From Anaerobacillus alkaliphilus (GTDB lineage Bacteria > Bacillota > Bacilli > Bacillales > Anaerobacillaceae): a DNA stretch of 64,000 nt. Positions 44,221 through 52,958 of this stretch are shown here, in pieces (the stretch's first letter is position 1; every line of letters starts with the position of its first letter). The DNA lies in assembly GCF_004116265.1 (NCBI RefSeq), contig NZ_QOUX01000001.1, forward strand, positions 620,001 to 684,000, read 5' to 3'. The translations under genes were made by a program, and so were the position numbers. Under the pieces are notes generated by a model that made no database searches, was not told the DNA's origin, and was given only the letters and a program-made list of their open reading frames with translations.

Positions 44221-44538
44221 ATGTTAGATTTTGGATGGCTTAATGTTGGAAGCCTCGTACTAGGATTGATTGCCTTGACGCTTCCAATTGTAAATCTCAG
44301 TAGAGAGAAGAAAGAAGACAATAAAGCGTGGGTGATACTTTCAGTCATAAGTCTTAGTGCTTGTGCTATTTCCATCTGTTTTCAAATTTTCTATACCTCT
44401 CATTTAGTAATCATCGAGGATTGGTCTGCTCTATTGGACACACATAAAGCTGTCGCTATAGTCTCGGCATTACTACTTATAGGTACGATCACATTAAATG
44501 TACTAACTCTGGTAGTATATCGGGACAAAGCGAAGTAA
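44221..44538 (+). CDS. Small membrane protein
   Basis: 105 residues, with AAAGGAG upstream. Hydrophobic stretches: WLNVGSLVLGLIALTLPIV, AWVILSVISLSACAISIC, and AIVSALLLIGTITLNVLTLV. A basic REKKE loop separates the first two. Unknown function. Confidence 0.6.
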   Translation: MLDFGWLNVGSLVLGLIALTLPIVNLSREKKEDNKAWVILSVISLSACAISICFQIFYTSHLVIIEDWSALLDTHKAVAIVSALLLIGTITLNVLTLVVYRDKAK

Positions 44539-44540
44539 AA

Positions 44541-44562
44541 AAAAGACCATAAAAGGTCTTTT
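44541..44562. terminator. Bidirectional terminator
   Basis: AAAAGACC and GGTCTTTT with a short AT loop lie between convergent genes. Confidence 0.8.
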
Positions 44563-44983
44563 AAAGAGAAACGTTTAGTGTCTTTAGTAATTTATTAAGT
44601 GGTGTTGAGAAGGTAAAAAACCAGCTTCTGTTTTCATCATCAAAGACGAGCAGATACGGATTTTCATCTTCAGGAATAATAATAATGACCTCATCAATTA
44701 ATGTGTTCAGGAATTGGTTGTTTATATTAATTGACGGCTCTAATGGAATTTTCATCAAGACCCCTTTGTCTGGTATAGGTCTAAATTTCTTAACAACATC
44801 ATCAATTTTACTGATGATATGTTCAACTTCAGACTGAATATTAGGATTTATAGGGACCGATTTAATGATTTCATCGCTCTCAATAATCAGGATCTCAACA
44901 TGCTTATTGTTTTCAGCATTGATTATTGAGTAGTTAAAAAAGATCGTGATAAACACTAGTAGAAGTACAGATTTCCGAACCAT
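44561..44983 (-). CDS. Secreted uncharacterised protein
   Basis: 140 residues from ATG 44983, after GAGGTGAAAAA (the frame opens further upstream without a site). Signal peptide MVRKSVLLLVFITIFF, then cleavage near INAEN. The mature region has VEILIIESDEIIKSVPINP and a helix-strand ending LLVFDDENRSWFFTF. Resembles a set of Bacillus secreted proteins of unknown function. Confidence 0.6.
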   Translation of the reverse strand: MVRKSVLLLVFITIFFNYSIINAENNKHVEILIIESDEIIKSVPINPNIQSEVEHIISKIDDVVKKFRPIPDKGVLMKIPLEPSININNQFLNTLIDEVIIIIPEDENPYLLVFDDENRSWFFTFSTPLNKLLKTLNVSL

Positions 44984-45150
44984 ATATTTTTTCACCTCAG
45001 TAATAGAATAACCTAAAATACCCAACTTATTTTTAGCAACGTATTAGGTCCTTATTTCAAAAAGAAGTGGGGGCTTTTTCATTTCGTGTATCAAATAAAA
45101 GGGAACTAATGTTAAATTTAATGTAGTAGAATTTATTGGAGGGATTATCT

Positions 45151-45534
45151 TTGAAGAATGTAGCTTTTGTTTTACTATTAATTATCTTGTCCGGTTGTAA
45201 AGGCGAATCTGAACTACCTGACACTTCTAGTCCGGGAATGACCACATCTGGGATGAACTTTATCGCTGCATCGGACGAAGTATTTTATGAGGATTTTAAA
45301 AAGTTATTTGACGATCAGAGAAGTGAGGATTTCATACGTGAAAAATATGAATTAATCAAGAGAACAAAAACGGACGGAGCTTTCATCTCGACACTAACTC
45401 TAGTGAGATATGAAAATAATAAAGCATTATTGGTACAATTGCGGCATGATCGAGATAAAGATGAATATCTGATTTACAATATTATTGAAGTTCCTGAAGA
45501 AGTTGCTGCTTTTTTTGAAGAGGAAATAGAATGA
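45151..45534 (+). CDS. Uncharacterised lipoprotein
   Basis: 127 residues from TTG 45151, after GGAGGG. Lipobox ILSGC (C15). The mature domain is acidic with EVFYEDFKKLFDDQRSEDF and ends AAFFEEEIE. AATGTTAAATTTA near 45107 is a promoter-like element 44 bp upstream. Confidence 0.65.
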   Translation: MKNVAFVLLLIILSGCKGESELPDTSSPGMTTSGMNFIAASDEVFYEDFKKLFDDQRSEDFIREKYELIKRTKTDGAFISTLTLVRYENNKALLVQLRHDRDKDEYLIYNIIEVPEEVAAFFEEEIE

Positions 45535-45744
45535 GTTTTTTCTTATCTTATCTGAAGAAAGTCACTGCATATTGGTGGGGATCAAGTAACGGTTATGAAA
45601 CTTATCTATCATTGAGTAATTAAGTATCTGAAAGTATGCGGTATGACTTTATAAATTATTATAATGGAAAATTATTTAGGATACTATTATTTATTCAGTT
45701 CTTCTTAAAATACGAGGAGGAAGTAAAATGAGGAGGGTTGAATT

Positions 45745-46434
45745 ATTGATACCGACAGAAAAACTGCCATAACATTTGGAATATTATTAATCACAGGAAT
45801 AATATTTGGCATATTATCATCGGTTCCAGCTCTAGAGCAACCGGACTACCTTACCAAATTATCAACTATCAAGGGGCAAGTATTGCTGGCTGCATTTTTT
45901 CAATTTATCATGGCCGCTGTTTATGTGTGTATTGCGGTACTATTATATCCGACTATTAAAAAATATAATGAAGGTCTTGCACTCTCATACTTTGGATTTA
46001 GAATAATTGGAGCAGTATTTCTTTTTATTGGTATCATTTTTCTTTTACTATTATTATTCATAAGTCAACGATTTGTAATAGAGGTTCAGCCAGATCCATC
46101 CCGTTTTCAAACTATAGGAGAATTGCTTAGAGTAGGTAGAGATTGGATAAATCATATTGGAATGATATTACCGTGGAGTATAGGGGGGTTAATCCTATAT
46201 TATTGTTTTTTTAGAATGAAACTTATTCCCAAATGGTTATCAATCTGGGGCCTTATTGGCTATACTTCTACACTCATAGCAACCATTCTGTTGTTCTTTG
46301 ACATAATTAAAATAGTATCACCAATATACTTGATAATGAATACGCCCACTGCACTATTGGAGTTGATTTTAGCTGTTTACCTGATAGTTAATGGGTTCAA
46401 TCCATATATAAAACAAAAAGGGGGAACACTATGA
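45745..46434 (+). CDS. DUF4386 integral membrane protein, unusual start
   Basis: 229 residues if started at ATT 45745. The frame reads DTDRKTAITFGILLITGIIF, then GILSSVPALEQPDYL, the usual DUF4386 opening. About six helices follow. GAGGAGGG lies at the right distance, but the nearest standard start (TTG 45738) is one base out of frame. Thus it has either an ATT start or an early one-base frameshift. Only the part from 45883 has a standard in-frame start, without a binding site. It overlaps the next gene by four bases. Confidence 0.7.
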   Translation: MDTDRKTAITFGILLITGIIFGILSSVPALEQPDYLTKLSTIKGQVLLAAFFQFIMAAVYVCIAVLLYPTIKKYNEGLALSYFGFRIIGAVFLFIGIIFLLLLLFISQRFVIEVQPDPSRFQTIGELLRVGRDWINHIGMILPWSIGGLILYYCFFRMKLIPKWLSIWGLIGYTSTLIATILLFFDIIKIVSPIYLIMNTPTALLELILAVYLIVNGFNPYIKQKGGTL

Positions 46435-47180
46435 CAATTCTTGTAGTGGGAGCAACTGGTGAAACAGGACAATTAGTCGTCAAACAATTACTAGATTGTG
46501 GAGAGAAAGTAAGAGTGATTGTTCGTTACCCAGATAAATTATCAGAAACAATTCTATCTCACCAAAATATATCTATTATAACTGTTGGTAATGTTTTACA
46601 AATAAACAAGCTTGAGATGAGAGATTATGTTAAAGATTGTGATGCTGTGATCTCCTGCCTTGGACATAACCTAACTCTACGTGGAATATTTGGCCCTCCT
46701 TTTAAATTGGTAACTGATGTAACTAAACTCATTTGTCATGCGATTAAAGAAAATAAGCCCCAAAGAACAATTAAGTATATTCTTATGAATACAACAGGCA
46801 ATAGTAATAAAAATCAAAGAGAAACAGTATCTTTGGCTGAAAAATGTGTTCTGGGTATTATTAGATTGCTTGTGCCGCCACACAGAGATAATGAAAAAGC
46901 AGCTGATTATTTACGAGTTGAAATTGGCCAAGACAACCTTGAAATAGAATGGATTGCAGTTAGACCCGATAGTTTATTAAATTTAGAAGAAGTAACTAAG
47001 TATTCTATATTTCCTTCACCTATCAGAAGTGCCATTTTTAATCCGGGAAAAACTAGTAGGATTAATGTGGCTCATTTTATGTCAGAATTAATTATCAATG
47101 AAGAATTGTGGGAGCAATGGAAAGGGCAAATGCCTGTTATTTATAATGAAAATTCAGTAGTAGAGGGAGGAAATACTTGA
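46431..47180 (+). CDS. NAD(P)-binding oxidoreductase (atypical SDR)
   Basis: 249 residues, overlapping the DUF4386 gene (ATGA). Rossmann motif VVGATGETGQLVVKQLL at the start, then DAVISCLGHNLTLRG and IEWIAVRPDSLLN. The usual YxxxK is not evident, so it belongs to the NmrA/atypical SDR group. Probably co-translated with the membrane protein. Confidence 0.85.
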   Translation: MTILVVGATGETGQLVVKQLLDCGEKVRVIVRYPDKLSETILSHQNISIITVGNVLQINKLEMRDYVKDCDAVISCLGHNLTLRGIFGPPFKLVTDVTKLICHAIKENKPQRTIKYILMNTTGNSNKNQRETVSLAEKCVLGIIRLLVPPHRDNEKAADYLRVEIGQDNLEIEWIAVRPDSLLNLEEVTKYSIFPSPIRSAIFNPGKTSRINVAHFMSELIINEELWEQWKGQMPVIYNENSVVEGGNT

Positions 47181-47263
47181 AAGCGATTGTTTGCAGAAAA
47201 TCAGTTTCACCGGATGTTAAAGAAAATACACCTTGTACAAGAACTAAATCAGCTTTGGTTTGA
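47177..47263 (+). pseudogene. Remnant of a quinone-oxidoreductase-like (MDR) gene
   Basis: A TTG start overlaps the preceding stop (TTGA). The first residues, LKAIVCRKSVSPDVKE, resemble the MDR opening (MKAIVxxKxGxPDV), but the frame ends after 28 residues with no catalytic domain. It is a short remnant of a third operon gene. Confidence 0.4.
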
Positions 47264-47324
47264 TATTCTTCTGGAAGGTGAGAACATACAATAACTGAAT
47301 ATAATAATCTTTAATACTATCCGT

Positions 47325-47357
47325 AGCCCTTTACTTAAAAAGCAGAAGGGCTTTTTT
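47325..47357 (+). terminator. Terminator
   Basis: AGCCCTT and AAGGGCT arms are followed by TTTTTTGT. Confidence 0.75.
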
Positions 47358-47475
47358 GTATTTTTTTGGGAAATTAAGAGGGGATTAATGTTAAAATGGA
47401 AGGAGGAGTACTCGTTAGATAAACTCTTTTGAACTGGAGGGGATTATCATCTATGTAAAATACTATTTAGCTCTA

Positions 47476-47784
47476 ATGTCTTTCGTGTTCTTAGCTAATA
47501 CCTTTACGTCTTGGCGAGATGAACAATATGGTTTGGCAATAATAGCAGTGGTGTCTTTCCTTTTATTTTTACTCGCATTGATAGGTTATCTTAAAGAAAT
47601 TAAATCTTTGTTATGGATAGGTATAACTATTCTCTCAATCTATACGCTGTATTTATTAGGTGCAGTAATCTGGTCATTCACTCCGACAGACGCAATGTTG
47701 TTTACAGTAACAGTAGCAATGACGTTATCGATAATTAATATCTTGGTTATTATTAAAATGAAAGATCAGATCAATATTCTTTAG
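47476..47784 (+). CDS. Small membrane protein, start uncertain
   Basis: 102 residues from ATG 47476, which has no ribosome binding site. GGAGGGG lies at 47439-47445, where the frame reads through VKYYLALMSFVF without a standard start. An ATG there is followed at once by TAA. A small indel at the true start is therefore likely. Three hydrophobic helices (IIAVVSFLLFLLALIGYL, LWIGITILSIYTLYLLG, LFTVTVAMTLSIINILV). Unknown function. Confidence 0.5.
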   Translation: MSFVFLANTFTSWRDEQYGLAIIAVVSFLLFLLALIGYLKEIKSLLWIGITILSIYTLYLLGAVIWSFTPTDAMLFTVTVAMTLSIINILVIIKMKDQINIL

Positions 47785-47874
47785 TTAAGCAGCACATGTG
47801 ATTTAAGTTTCTCTAAAGAACTAGGGTAAAAGGCTTCTTCCAAGAACTCTATAAATATATTGTGGGAGGTTCTT

Positions 47875-48522
47875 ATGATTAAGAATTTGTTTATTTTAGT
47901 TTTGGGAGCATTATTGTTAAGTGGTTGTTCGAATGAAGTGGTAGACCAAGAAAGTGTTGCCAACTTAGAAAGAGAGATAGAAATAATCTCAGAACGCTTA
48001 GAAGAGAAAGAAAGCGAGTTACAGGCACTTTACCAGCAACTTGAAGAATCAAAAGATAAGGAGTATATCAAGATTGATAAAGAAATAGCCCCTAGATTAT
48101 GGAATAACCCTGATACTCAATTGTGGGAATACGTTATAGATTTTTCATTTGCTGAAGAAAATGGTTGGATCCGTGGCACTACAAATTGGCGATCATGGGA
48201 TGGCGAATTTGATCAATCTTTCTCAGTGCCTAATCAAACTTGGGAAACACCAGGATTGTTAATATCAGCTTGGATGAGTGAGGTAGAAACTAGTTAATGG
48301 CTAGGTCTAGAAGTTTGGGAGATAACTACTAGAATTGAACTTCTTGATGAAAACAGTGCTCATGGATATATATTGAGATATGGTGTGTTTGATGATTCTA
48401 TTGCTGGAGAAGATATGAAAGTAACGATGAAAAAAGGTAATGGGTTTTGGTACATTGAAAATGTTGAAATTCGAGGGCGCTGCTCTAGAGGTGTCAGTGA
48501 AAATAATGAGCTTTGTGTTTAA
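47875..48522 (+). pseudogene. Lipoprotein with coiled coil, interrupted by an in-frame TAA
   Basis: ATG 47875 follows GGGAGG. Lipobox LLSGC, then a coiled coil (NLEREIEIISERLEEKESEL) and a beta-rich domain ending SAWMSEVETS at TAA 48295-48297. The same frame continues for 74 codons with normal protein sequence (WLGLEVWEITTRIEL, then KVTMKKGNGFWYIENVEIRG) to a stop at 48522. The ochre codon is therefore a nonsense mutation. The 140-residue front part could still be made. Confidence 0.65.
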
Positions 48523-48561
48523 TCCTAAATAAACATGATCATTTTTCTAAAAGAGAGTTGA

Positions 48562-48780
48562 TTGGTAGTGAAGGTACTTTTAAAAGGCTTGTTAATTGTT
48601 GTCTTCTTTGTCATTTACTTTTGGTATTTTTCGTTAATAACTGGTTTGATAGAATTTTTAATGGGTGGTTTTGCTACGATCTATCTTTTAATTATTTCTT
48701 CAATTATGGTTGTTGTATCAGTAGTGCTATCGATGTGGACAACTAATAAAGTCTTGGAAACAATTAAAGCTAATTTATGA
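48562..48780 (+). CDS. Small two-helix membrane protein
   Basis: About 72 residues from TTG 48562 or GTG 48568. Two hydrophobic helices (LLIVVFFVIYFWYFSLITGL and LLIISSIMVVVSVVLSMW), with a short polar tail. The binding site is weak (AAGAGAGTTGAT). Confidence 0.5.
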   Translation: MVVKVLLKGLLIVVFFVIYFWYFSLITGLIEFLMGGFATIYLLIISSIMVVVSVVLSMWTTNKVLETIKANL

Positions 48781-48867
48781 TATTGGACTTTTCAAAGTGT
48801 TAGCGGGATGTGTCAAATGACTGAAACTCAAATGTACCTTGATCCGTATTGTAGAAGAGGTGATTAA

Positions 48868-49119
48868 ATGAGTCAAGATGAACAGGATAAAATGAGAGTA
48901 AAGGATTGGGAAAGACACCCGACTGCGAATGTTGCCGACTCTGTAAACCGATCAATGGCAGGAGATCCTGGTGCGTTAATGAGGGGTGGATGCTTAACTA
49001 AAATTGTGACTCTAATTCTACTAATTGTTGGATTTTTACTTGTTACTCAATGCTCCAATGTGGTTGATAGCTCCTCAGTAGAAAATAGTTGTCGAGAAGT
49101 TGGTGAAGTCATTGGCTAA
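48868..49119 (+). CDS. DUF6366-family membrane protein
   Basis: 83 residues, with AGAGGTGATTAA upstream. RHPTANVADSVNRSMAGDPG is the DUF6366-like opening (NxxxSVNRSMxG). A transmembrane helix follows (IVTLILLIVGFLLV), and then an atypical tail with two cysteines. Overlaps the next gene by 17 bp. Confidence 0.7.
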   Translation: MSQDEQDKMRVKDWERHPTANVADSVNRSMAGDPGALMRGGCLTKIVTLILLIVGFLLVTQCSNVVDSSSVENSCREVGEVIG

Positions 49120-49420
49120 TGCTTGGTTTCTCCTGTTTATCCTTGTAATAGGGTTAGGTCTTTTCTTAAAGTTTAAAACCACAATTAATAAAGAACAGTG
49201 GTTTGTTATCATTCATTCGGATGTTAATAAAATAAACATTTATAAGCTTCAGCGTGTGCTATCCAATAATGGGATTAAATCAAGAGTTGAATTTGACGAT
49301 GCTCTGACCAATCATGCGGTTAGAAATTATTATATTGGTGACAAGGGTTCTATACGTAAGTTGATGGTACAGGAAAAAGATTTAGTTAGAGCGAAACGAT
49401 TACTAGAAGAGAATAGGTAA
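49103..49420 (+). CDS. Membrane-anchored small protein with a DUF2007-like domain
   Basis: 105 residues from GTG 49103 (TTG 49100 also possible). Helix AWFLLFILVIGLGLFL, then WFVIIHSDVNKINIYKLQRV and LSNNGIKSRVEFDD. The pattern resembles signal-transducing DUF2007 proteins (short beta-alpha-beta that ends RAKRLLEE). Assignment tentative. Confidence 0.55.
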   Translation: MKSLANAWFLLFILVIGLGLFLKFKTTINKEQWFVIIHSDVNKINIYKLQRVLSNNGIKSRVEFDDALTNHAVRNYYIGDKGSIRKLMVQEKDLVRAKRLLEENR

Positions 49421-49489
49421 TTAATGGAAGGGAGCCCTTAAGAAAACATAAGATAATTCCATGAAAATTATATTATAGGTATTGGTGGG

Positions 49490-50068
49490 ATGAAGTTGAT
49501 TCAAAATTGGAGAAATATCATGTTAGTTATTCTTAGCCTTGGTTTAGCTCTGTCTTTCATACTACATTACAATGTTAAAAAAGAAAACGACAACAATTTG
49601 CAGGAATACGCAGGACATTTACATTCGCGAGTGATAATGGTTAAAGAAGCGATAGAAGCATTAATTGAACAACCGAAAAACGCAGTAACAAATGAACATT
49701 ATGTAAAACTTTTAGAAAGAGCCGGTTATGAGTTAAAAACCGTAAGTGAAGCAGGTTTCTACGTTCATAAAGAGTTAAAAGGAGCGATTGCAGGAACATT
49801 TCCCTTTCATGTCCAAGGAGTTTTAAATGGGGGATTAATTAATGGTAAACATGCATATGATGGTGTCTGGCAAGATGGTGAAATTCAGCTAGAGCTAATC
49901 TTCTTGTTAGAAGCATTATATGAAGACGTTTTTGAAGCACATAACTTATTAAATTCAGAAGAAGTAACAGTCGAAGAGATTAATAAAGTATATGACATAC
50001 TGCGATATGATGGTGGGGAAAAGTATCGAACGCTTTATAAAAGGTATTTGAAGAATAAAGAAGAGTAA
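49490..50068 (+). CDS. Single-helix membrane protein of unknown function
   Basis: 192 residues. Anchor IMLVILSLGLALSFIL, then a helical domain (HLHSRVIMVKEAIEALIEQP, LKTVSEAGFYVHKEL). Its layout resembles the proteins at 21529 and 22771. A weak GGTGGG lies upstream of the ATG. Confidence 0.6.
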   Translation: MKLIQNWRNIMLVILSLGLALSFILHYNVKKENDNNLQEYAGHLHSRVIMVKEAIEALIEQPKNAVTNEHYVKLLERAGYELKTVSEAGFYVHKELKGAIAGTFPFHVQGVLNGGLINGKHAYDGVWQDGEIQLELIFLLEALYEDVFEAHNLLNSEEVTVEEINKVYDILRYDGGEKYRTLYKRYLKNKEE

Positions 50069-50093
50069 TACGAACTGTGGGAGGAGACAGTCT

Positions 50094-50258
50094 ATGTTAG
50101 AGAATATTGTTTGGATTAATGTGATCTACCAGTTGTTAATTTTCATTGTTTGGATTGGTATTATCTTTTTTATAGCATCGTTATTTAGGAGTAGTATCGA
50201 AAATAAGAAACGGCTAAAGAGATTGGAAGAAAAGATTGACAGTTTAATTGAAAAGTGA
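50094..50258 (+). CDS. DUF4083-like small membrane protein
   Basis: 54 residues from ATG 50094, after GGGAGGAG. One long helix (INVIYQLLIFIVWIGIIFF), then FRSSIENKKRLKRLEEKIDS. This layout and the RLEEKID end resemble DUF4083. Function unknown. Confidence 0.6.
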   Translation: MLENIVWINVIYQLLIFIVWIGIIFFIASLFRSSIENKKRLKRLEEKIDSLIEK

Positions 50259-50320
50259 AGTGAAGACTTTATACTTTAAAAGTGTTTGGTTTCTAAGAAG
50301 TCTTTAGGAGGTCTATTAAT

Positions 50321-50632
50321 TTGAATAATCGTACAGGATTATATACACGTTTTGTAATACTACTAACCTTAAATCCTGGTAAAGAGTTAACAGAGAAACT
50401 AATCAAAGAACATGTACATTACTTAAAAAAGTTAGAAAGTGAAAATAAGCTAGAACTTTGCGGTCCATTTTCGGATTATAAAGGTGGAATGATCATTATC
50501 AAGGCAAAATCCTATGAAGAGGCTAAAGAAATTGCAGAATTAGATCCTTTCGTCATTAGCCGAGTAGAATCTTATGAAATTCGAACCTGGGAACTCTCTT
50601 GTAAAGAAAACAACCATATGGGAATGGGATAA
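50321..50632 (+). CDS. YciI-family protein
   Basis: 103 residues from TTG, after TTAGGAGG. YciI-like alpha/beta domain: RFVILLTLNPGKE, IKEHVHYLKKLESENKLEL, cut before CGPFSDYKGG, and IAELDPFVISRV. The paired His and Asp seen in the family (HVHYL, LDPF) are present. Catalytic role uncertain. Confidence 0.8.
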   Translation: MNNRTGLYTRFVILLTLNPGKELTEKLIKEHVHYLKKLESENKLELCGPFSDYKGGMIIIKAKSYEEAKEIAELDPFVISRVESYEIRTWELSCKENNHMGMG

Positions 50633-50804
50633 TCATAAACATAACTAAACGGAATTAATATTTATTAAACAACCGACTGCAATTGTCCACCAACAGGACA
50701 GTCAAAGAAATGGTTTTGTTATCTTTATTCAACTACTTAAAAAGGATTGTTTAGTAAGAAAAATTAAAACTTATGGTCATTTGAAAATTAGGGGAGAAAC
50801 AACA

Positions 50805-51050
50805 ATGAAGAAGGTAGTTATTTCTGTATTTTCATTTTTTATAGTGTTTGTCGGTACATATGTATTAATTGGTTATTTGCCAAATTTCCGAATTAAATTA
50901 GATGCTCCGCCGTTGGAATACTTTGTTGAAACCATAAAGCATATGGTATTTTTTAAATCTCTGGTTTCTGTTTTGGTAGGGGGTTTGGTATCTGGTGCAT
51001 TGTTCATTATTATAAGGCGAAAAAATGAAAATGCAATGAATTTACGTTGA
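50805..51050 (+). CDS. Small two-helix membrane protein
   Basis: 81 residues from ATG 50805, with GGGGAGAAAC upstream. Helices VISVFSFFIVFVGTYVLIGY and LVSVLVGGLVSGALFIII, then a basic tail. Unknown function. Confidence 0.55.
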   Translation: MKKVVISVFSFFIVFVGTYVLIGYLPNFRIKLDAPPLEYFVETIKHMVFFKSLVSVLVGGLVSGALFIIIRRKNENAMNLR

Positions 51051-51121
51051 GATGTATTCCTTTCCGTTTTGTGCATTTTGTTGAAAGAGGTAAATAAAAA
51101 CCAATGAGAAGGGGGATTTTA

Positions 51122-51520
51122 ATGAATCTAACAGTTATTAGAAGTGTTAGAACTAATAATTTCAAAGATGACGCTATTTTGCATAAGATTACAGAAATGT
51201 GGAAAGAGGCATCCAGTATATTGAAGAATTACAATAATGTTAGATATGGTTTGTATTATAATTATGAGAGTGATTATAAAGGTGATTATACTTTAAGTGT
51301 AGCAATAGAAAGTAATGAGAACGAACTCACACTAAAAATTCCTAACACAAGTAAATATGAAATTTTTGAGGTGGATACTGCAGAAGAATTTGGGATACTC
51401 AACGCTTGGAAAAAAATATGGGAACGTGAAGAGAAAGGGGATTTGGAGAGAGCTTATTCATTTGACTTTGAAAAATACTATCCTAATGGTCAAATTGAGA
51501 TTCACATAGCAATTAAATAG
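51122..51520 (+). CDS. Effector-binding (GyrI-like) domain protein
   Basis: 132 residues from ATG 51122, after GAAGGGGG. Residues 1-130 show the GyrI/AraC effector-domain pattern: NLTVIRSVRTNNF, then MWKEASSILKNYNNVRYGLY and FEKYYPNGQIEIHIAIK. No DNA-binding helix-turn-helix is present. It may bind small molecules or be a remnant of an AraC-type protein; the length is near normal for a stand-alone GyrI-like domain. Confidence 0.6.
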   Translation: MNLTVIRSVRTNNFKDDAILHKITEMWKEASSILKNYNNVRYGLYYNYESDYKGDYTLSVAIESNENELTLKIPNTSKYEIFEVDTAEEFGILNAWKKIWEREEKGDLERAYSFDFEKYYPNGQIEIHIAIK

Positions 51521-51773
51521 TTTTACAATGCTTATTAAGGGAAGCTTATATGAATAAGAAAGATGTAAAACAACAGATTTATTATTGTTTAGTTCAACGG
51601 TATTATTCAATAGAAAATGAGATTTAATATTAGCGCGATTGTCGTAGGTAAATAGCGTAATTCTCGTTGTCGTTAAATAAAGTTGCTTCCTCAAATTCCT
51701 TAGACATTAATGACTTCACTGTGAAAATAGAAAAAGCCCCTTCAAAATAAACAATAAGAAAAGAGGCCCTATT

Positions 51774-52298
51774 ATGTTTTTTGTACAAATGTCAGGTTTT
51801 CCGGGGTCAGGAAAATCAACACTTGCTCGTGAAATCTCAAGAGGAACTGGAGCAGTTATCGTTGATCACGATATTGTAAAAACTGCATTATTAGAGTCCA
51901 TTGATGATATAGAGTTTGATACAAGGCTTGCCGGCAAAATATCTTATAATATTGATTGGTCACTCATAGAATTCCATCTATCACAAGGCCATAGTGTTAT
52001 ATTTGATAGCCCGTGTTTATATGACGAAATGATTAGTAAAGGAACAAGTTTGGCAGAAAGATATAACGTTAAATACAAATACATTGAATGCTACCTCAAT
52101 GATTTTAACGAGATAAATTCTCGTTTGAAAAATAGAGAAAGTATGATCAGCCAAATTAAAGAGGTAAAGTCATTTGAAGGCTTTACGTATACTATAGAAA
52201 ATAGTAAAAAGCCTGACAATCATCGTTGTTTAATTGTTAACACTGGTAAACCATTAGATACTTATATTCAAGACGTTATTAATTACATAATGGAGTAA
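51774..52298 (+). CDS. P-loop ATP-binding kinase
   Basis: 174 residues. The Walker A motif is at the N-terminus (MSGFPGSGKSTLA). VIVDHDIVKTALLE and VIFDSPCLYDEM follow. The layout is that of zeta-toxin/AAA_33-type small-molecule kinases. The substrate is not predictable. AAAAGAGGCC serves as a weak site. Confidence 0.8.
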   Translation: MFFVQMSGFPGSGKSTLAREISRGTGAVIVDHDIVKTALLESIDDIEFDTRLAGKISYNIDWSLIEFHLSQGHSVIFDSPCLYDEMISKGTSLAERYNVKYKYIECYLNDFNEINSRLKNRESMISQIKEVKSFEGFTYTIENSKKPDNHRCLIVNTGKPLDTYIQDVINYIME

Positions 52299-52300
52299 CA

Positions 52301-52330
52301 AGAGTTGCTAATTTTGCAACTCTTTATTTC
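52301..52330 (+). terminator. Terminator of the kinase gene
   Basis: AGAGTTGC and GCAACTCT form an 8-bp stem, followed by TTATTTCT. Confidence 0.75.
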
Positions 52331-52457
52331 TATCTACAAACTGGGAAAATTTGATAAAATAGAGGAGTGTCTTTATATCTAATGAAAGAAGTAGAACATT
52401 GGCAAGATACTTTCTCTAATTATCTGTAGGACCATAAATTAAGGAAGTGAAATAAGT

Positions 52458-52940
52458 ATGAAAAAATGGGCTATATTCCTAATCCTTATTACAGTTGCAG
52501 CATTTATTTGGTTGTTTTTCGGGACTATTTATGAGGCCCTTAAAAATACACCTGAACAGTATCATGACTCAAAAGAAACAATAGATAATTATACAATAAC
52601 TCTTATCTCCGAAAAAGAAACATATACTGCAGATGAAAAATTATTAATTAAGGCAACAACTAAATATCAAGGTCTAAAACTGTGGACGAAAGTTTTTCAT
52701 TATAGAGCAGGTATTGTCAAAATAGTAAATGTCACGAGCTTAGATCGTAATTTTAAGAAGTCTTATGGGTTTAGAAGTGTGGGAGCTGAAACAACACTTT
52801 ATCGAAATATATCCTTTCTGGAGGAATTCAGTTTCTTAAGTAAACTAGAGCTATCTCCAGGTAGATATCAAATTAATGCGTTAATAAATATTAATGATAT
52901 AGAACACGAGATCAGTTTAATCATTGAAGTTGTCAAGTAA
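52458..52940 (+). CDS. Membrane-anchored beta-sandwich protein
   Basis: 160 residues, AAGGAAGTG upstream. Anchor WAIFLILITVAAFIWLFFG, then an Ig-like domain (YTITLISEKETYTADEKLLI, LSPGRYQINALININDIEH). No family assigned. It forms an operon with the next gene, which has the same layout. Confidence 0.6.
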   Translation: MKKWAIFLILITVAAFIWLFFGTIYEALKNTPEQYHDSKETIDNYTITLISEKETYTADEKLLIKATTKYQGLKLWTKVFHYRAGIVKIVNVTSLDRNFKKSYGFRSVGAETTLYRNISFLEEFSFLSKLELSPGRYQINALININDIEHEISLIIEVVK

Positions 52941-52958
52941 TATAGAGGAAGTGGTTGT

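Noticed and set aside
48513-48746. 77-codon plus-strand frame
   Set aside because: It is a shadow of the two-helix protein at 48562 and has a poor composition and no site.
51550-51627. 25-codon frame with AAGGGAAGC upstream
   Set aside because: The peptide (MNKKDVKQQIYYCLVQ and a few more residues) is too short to support a gene call. It may be a remnant but nothing recognisable is left.
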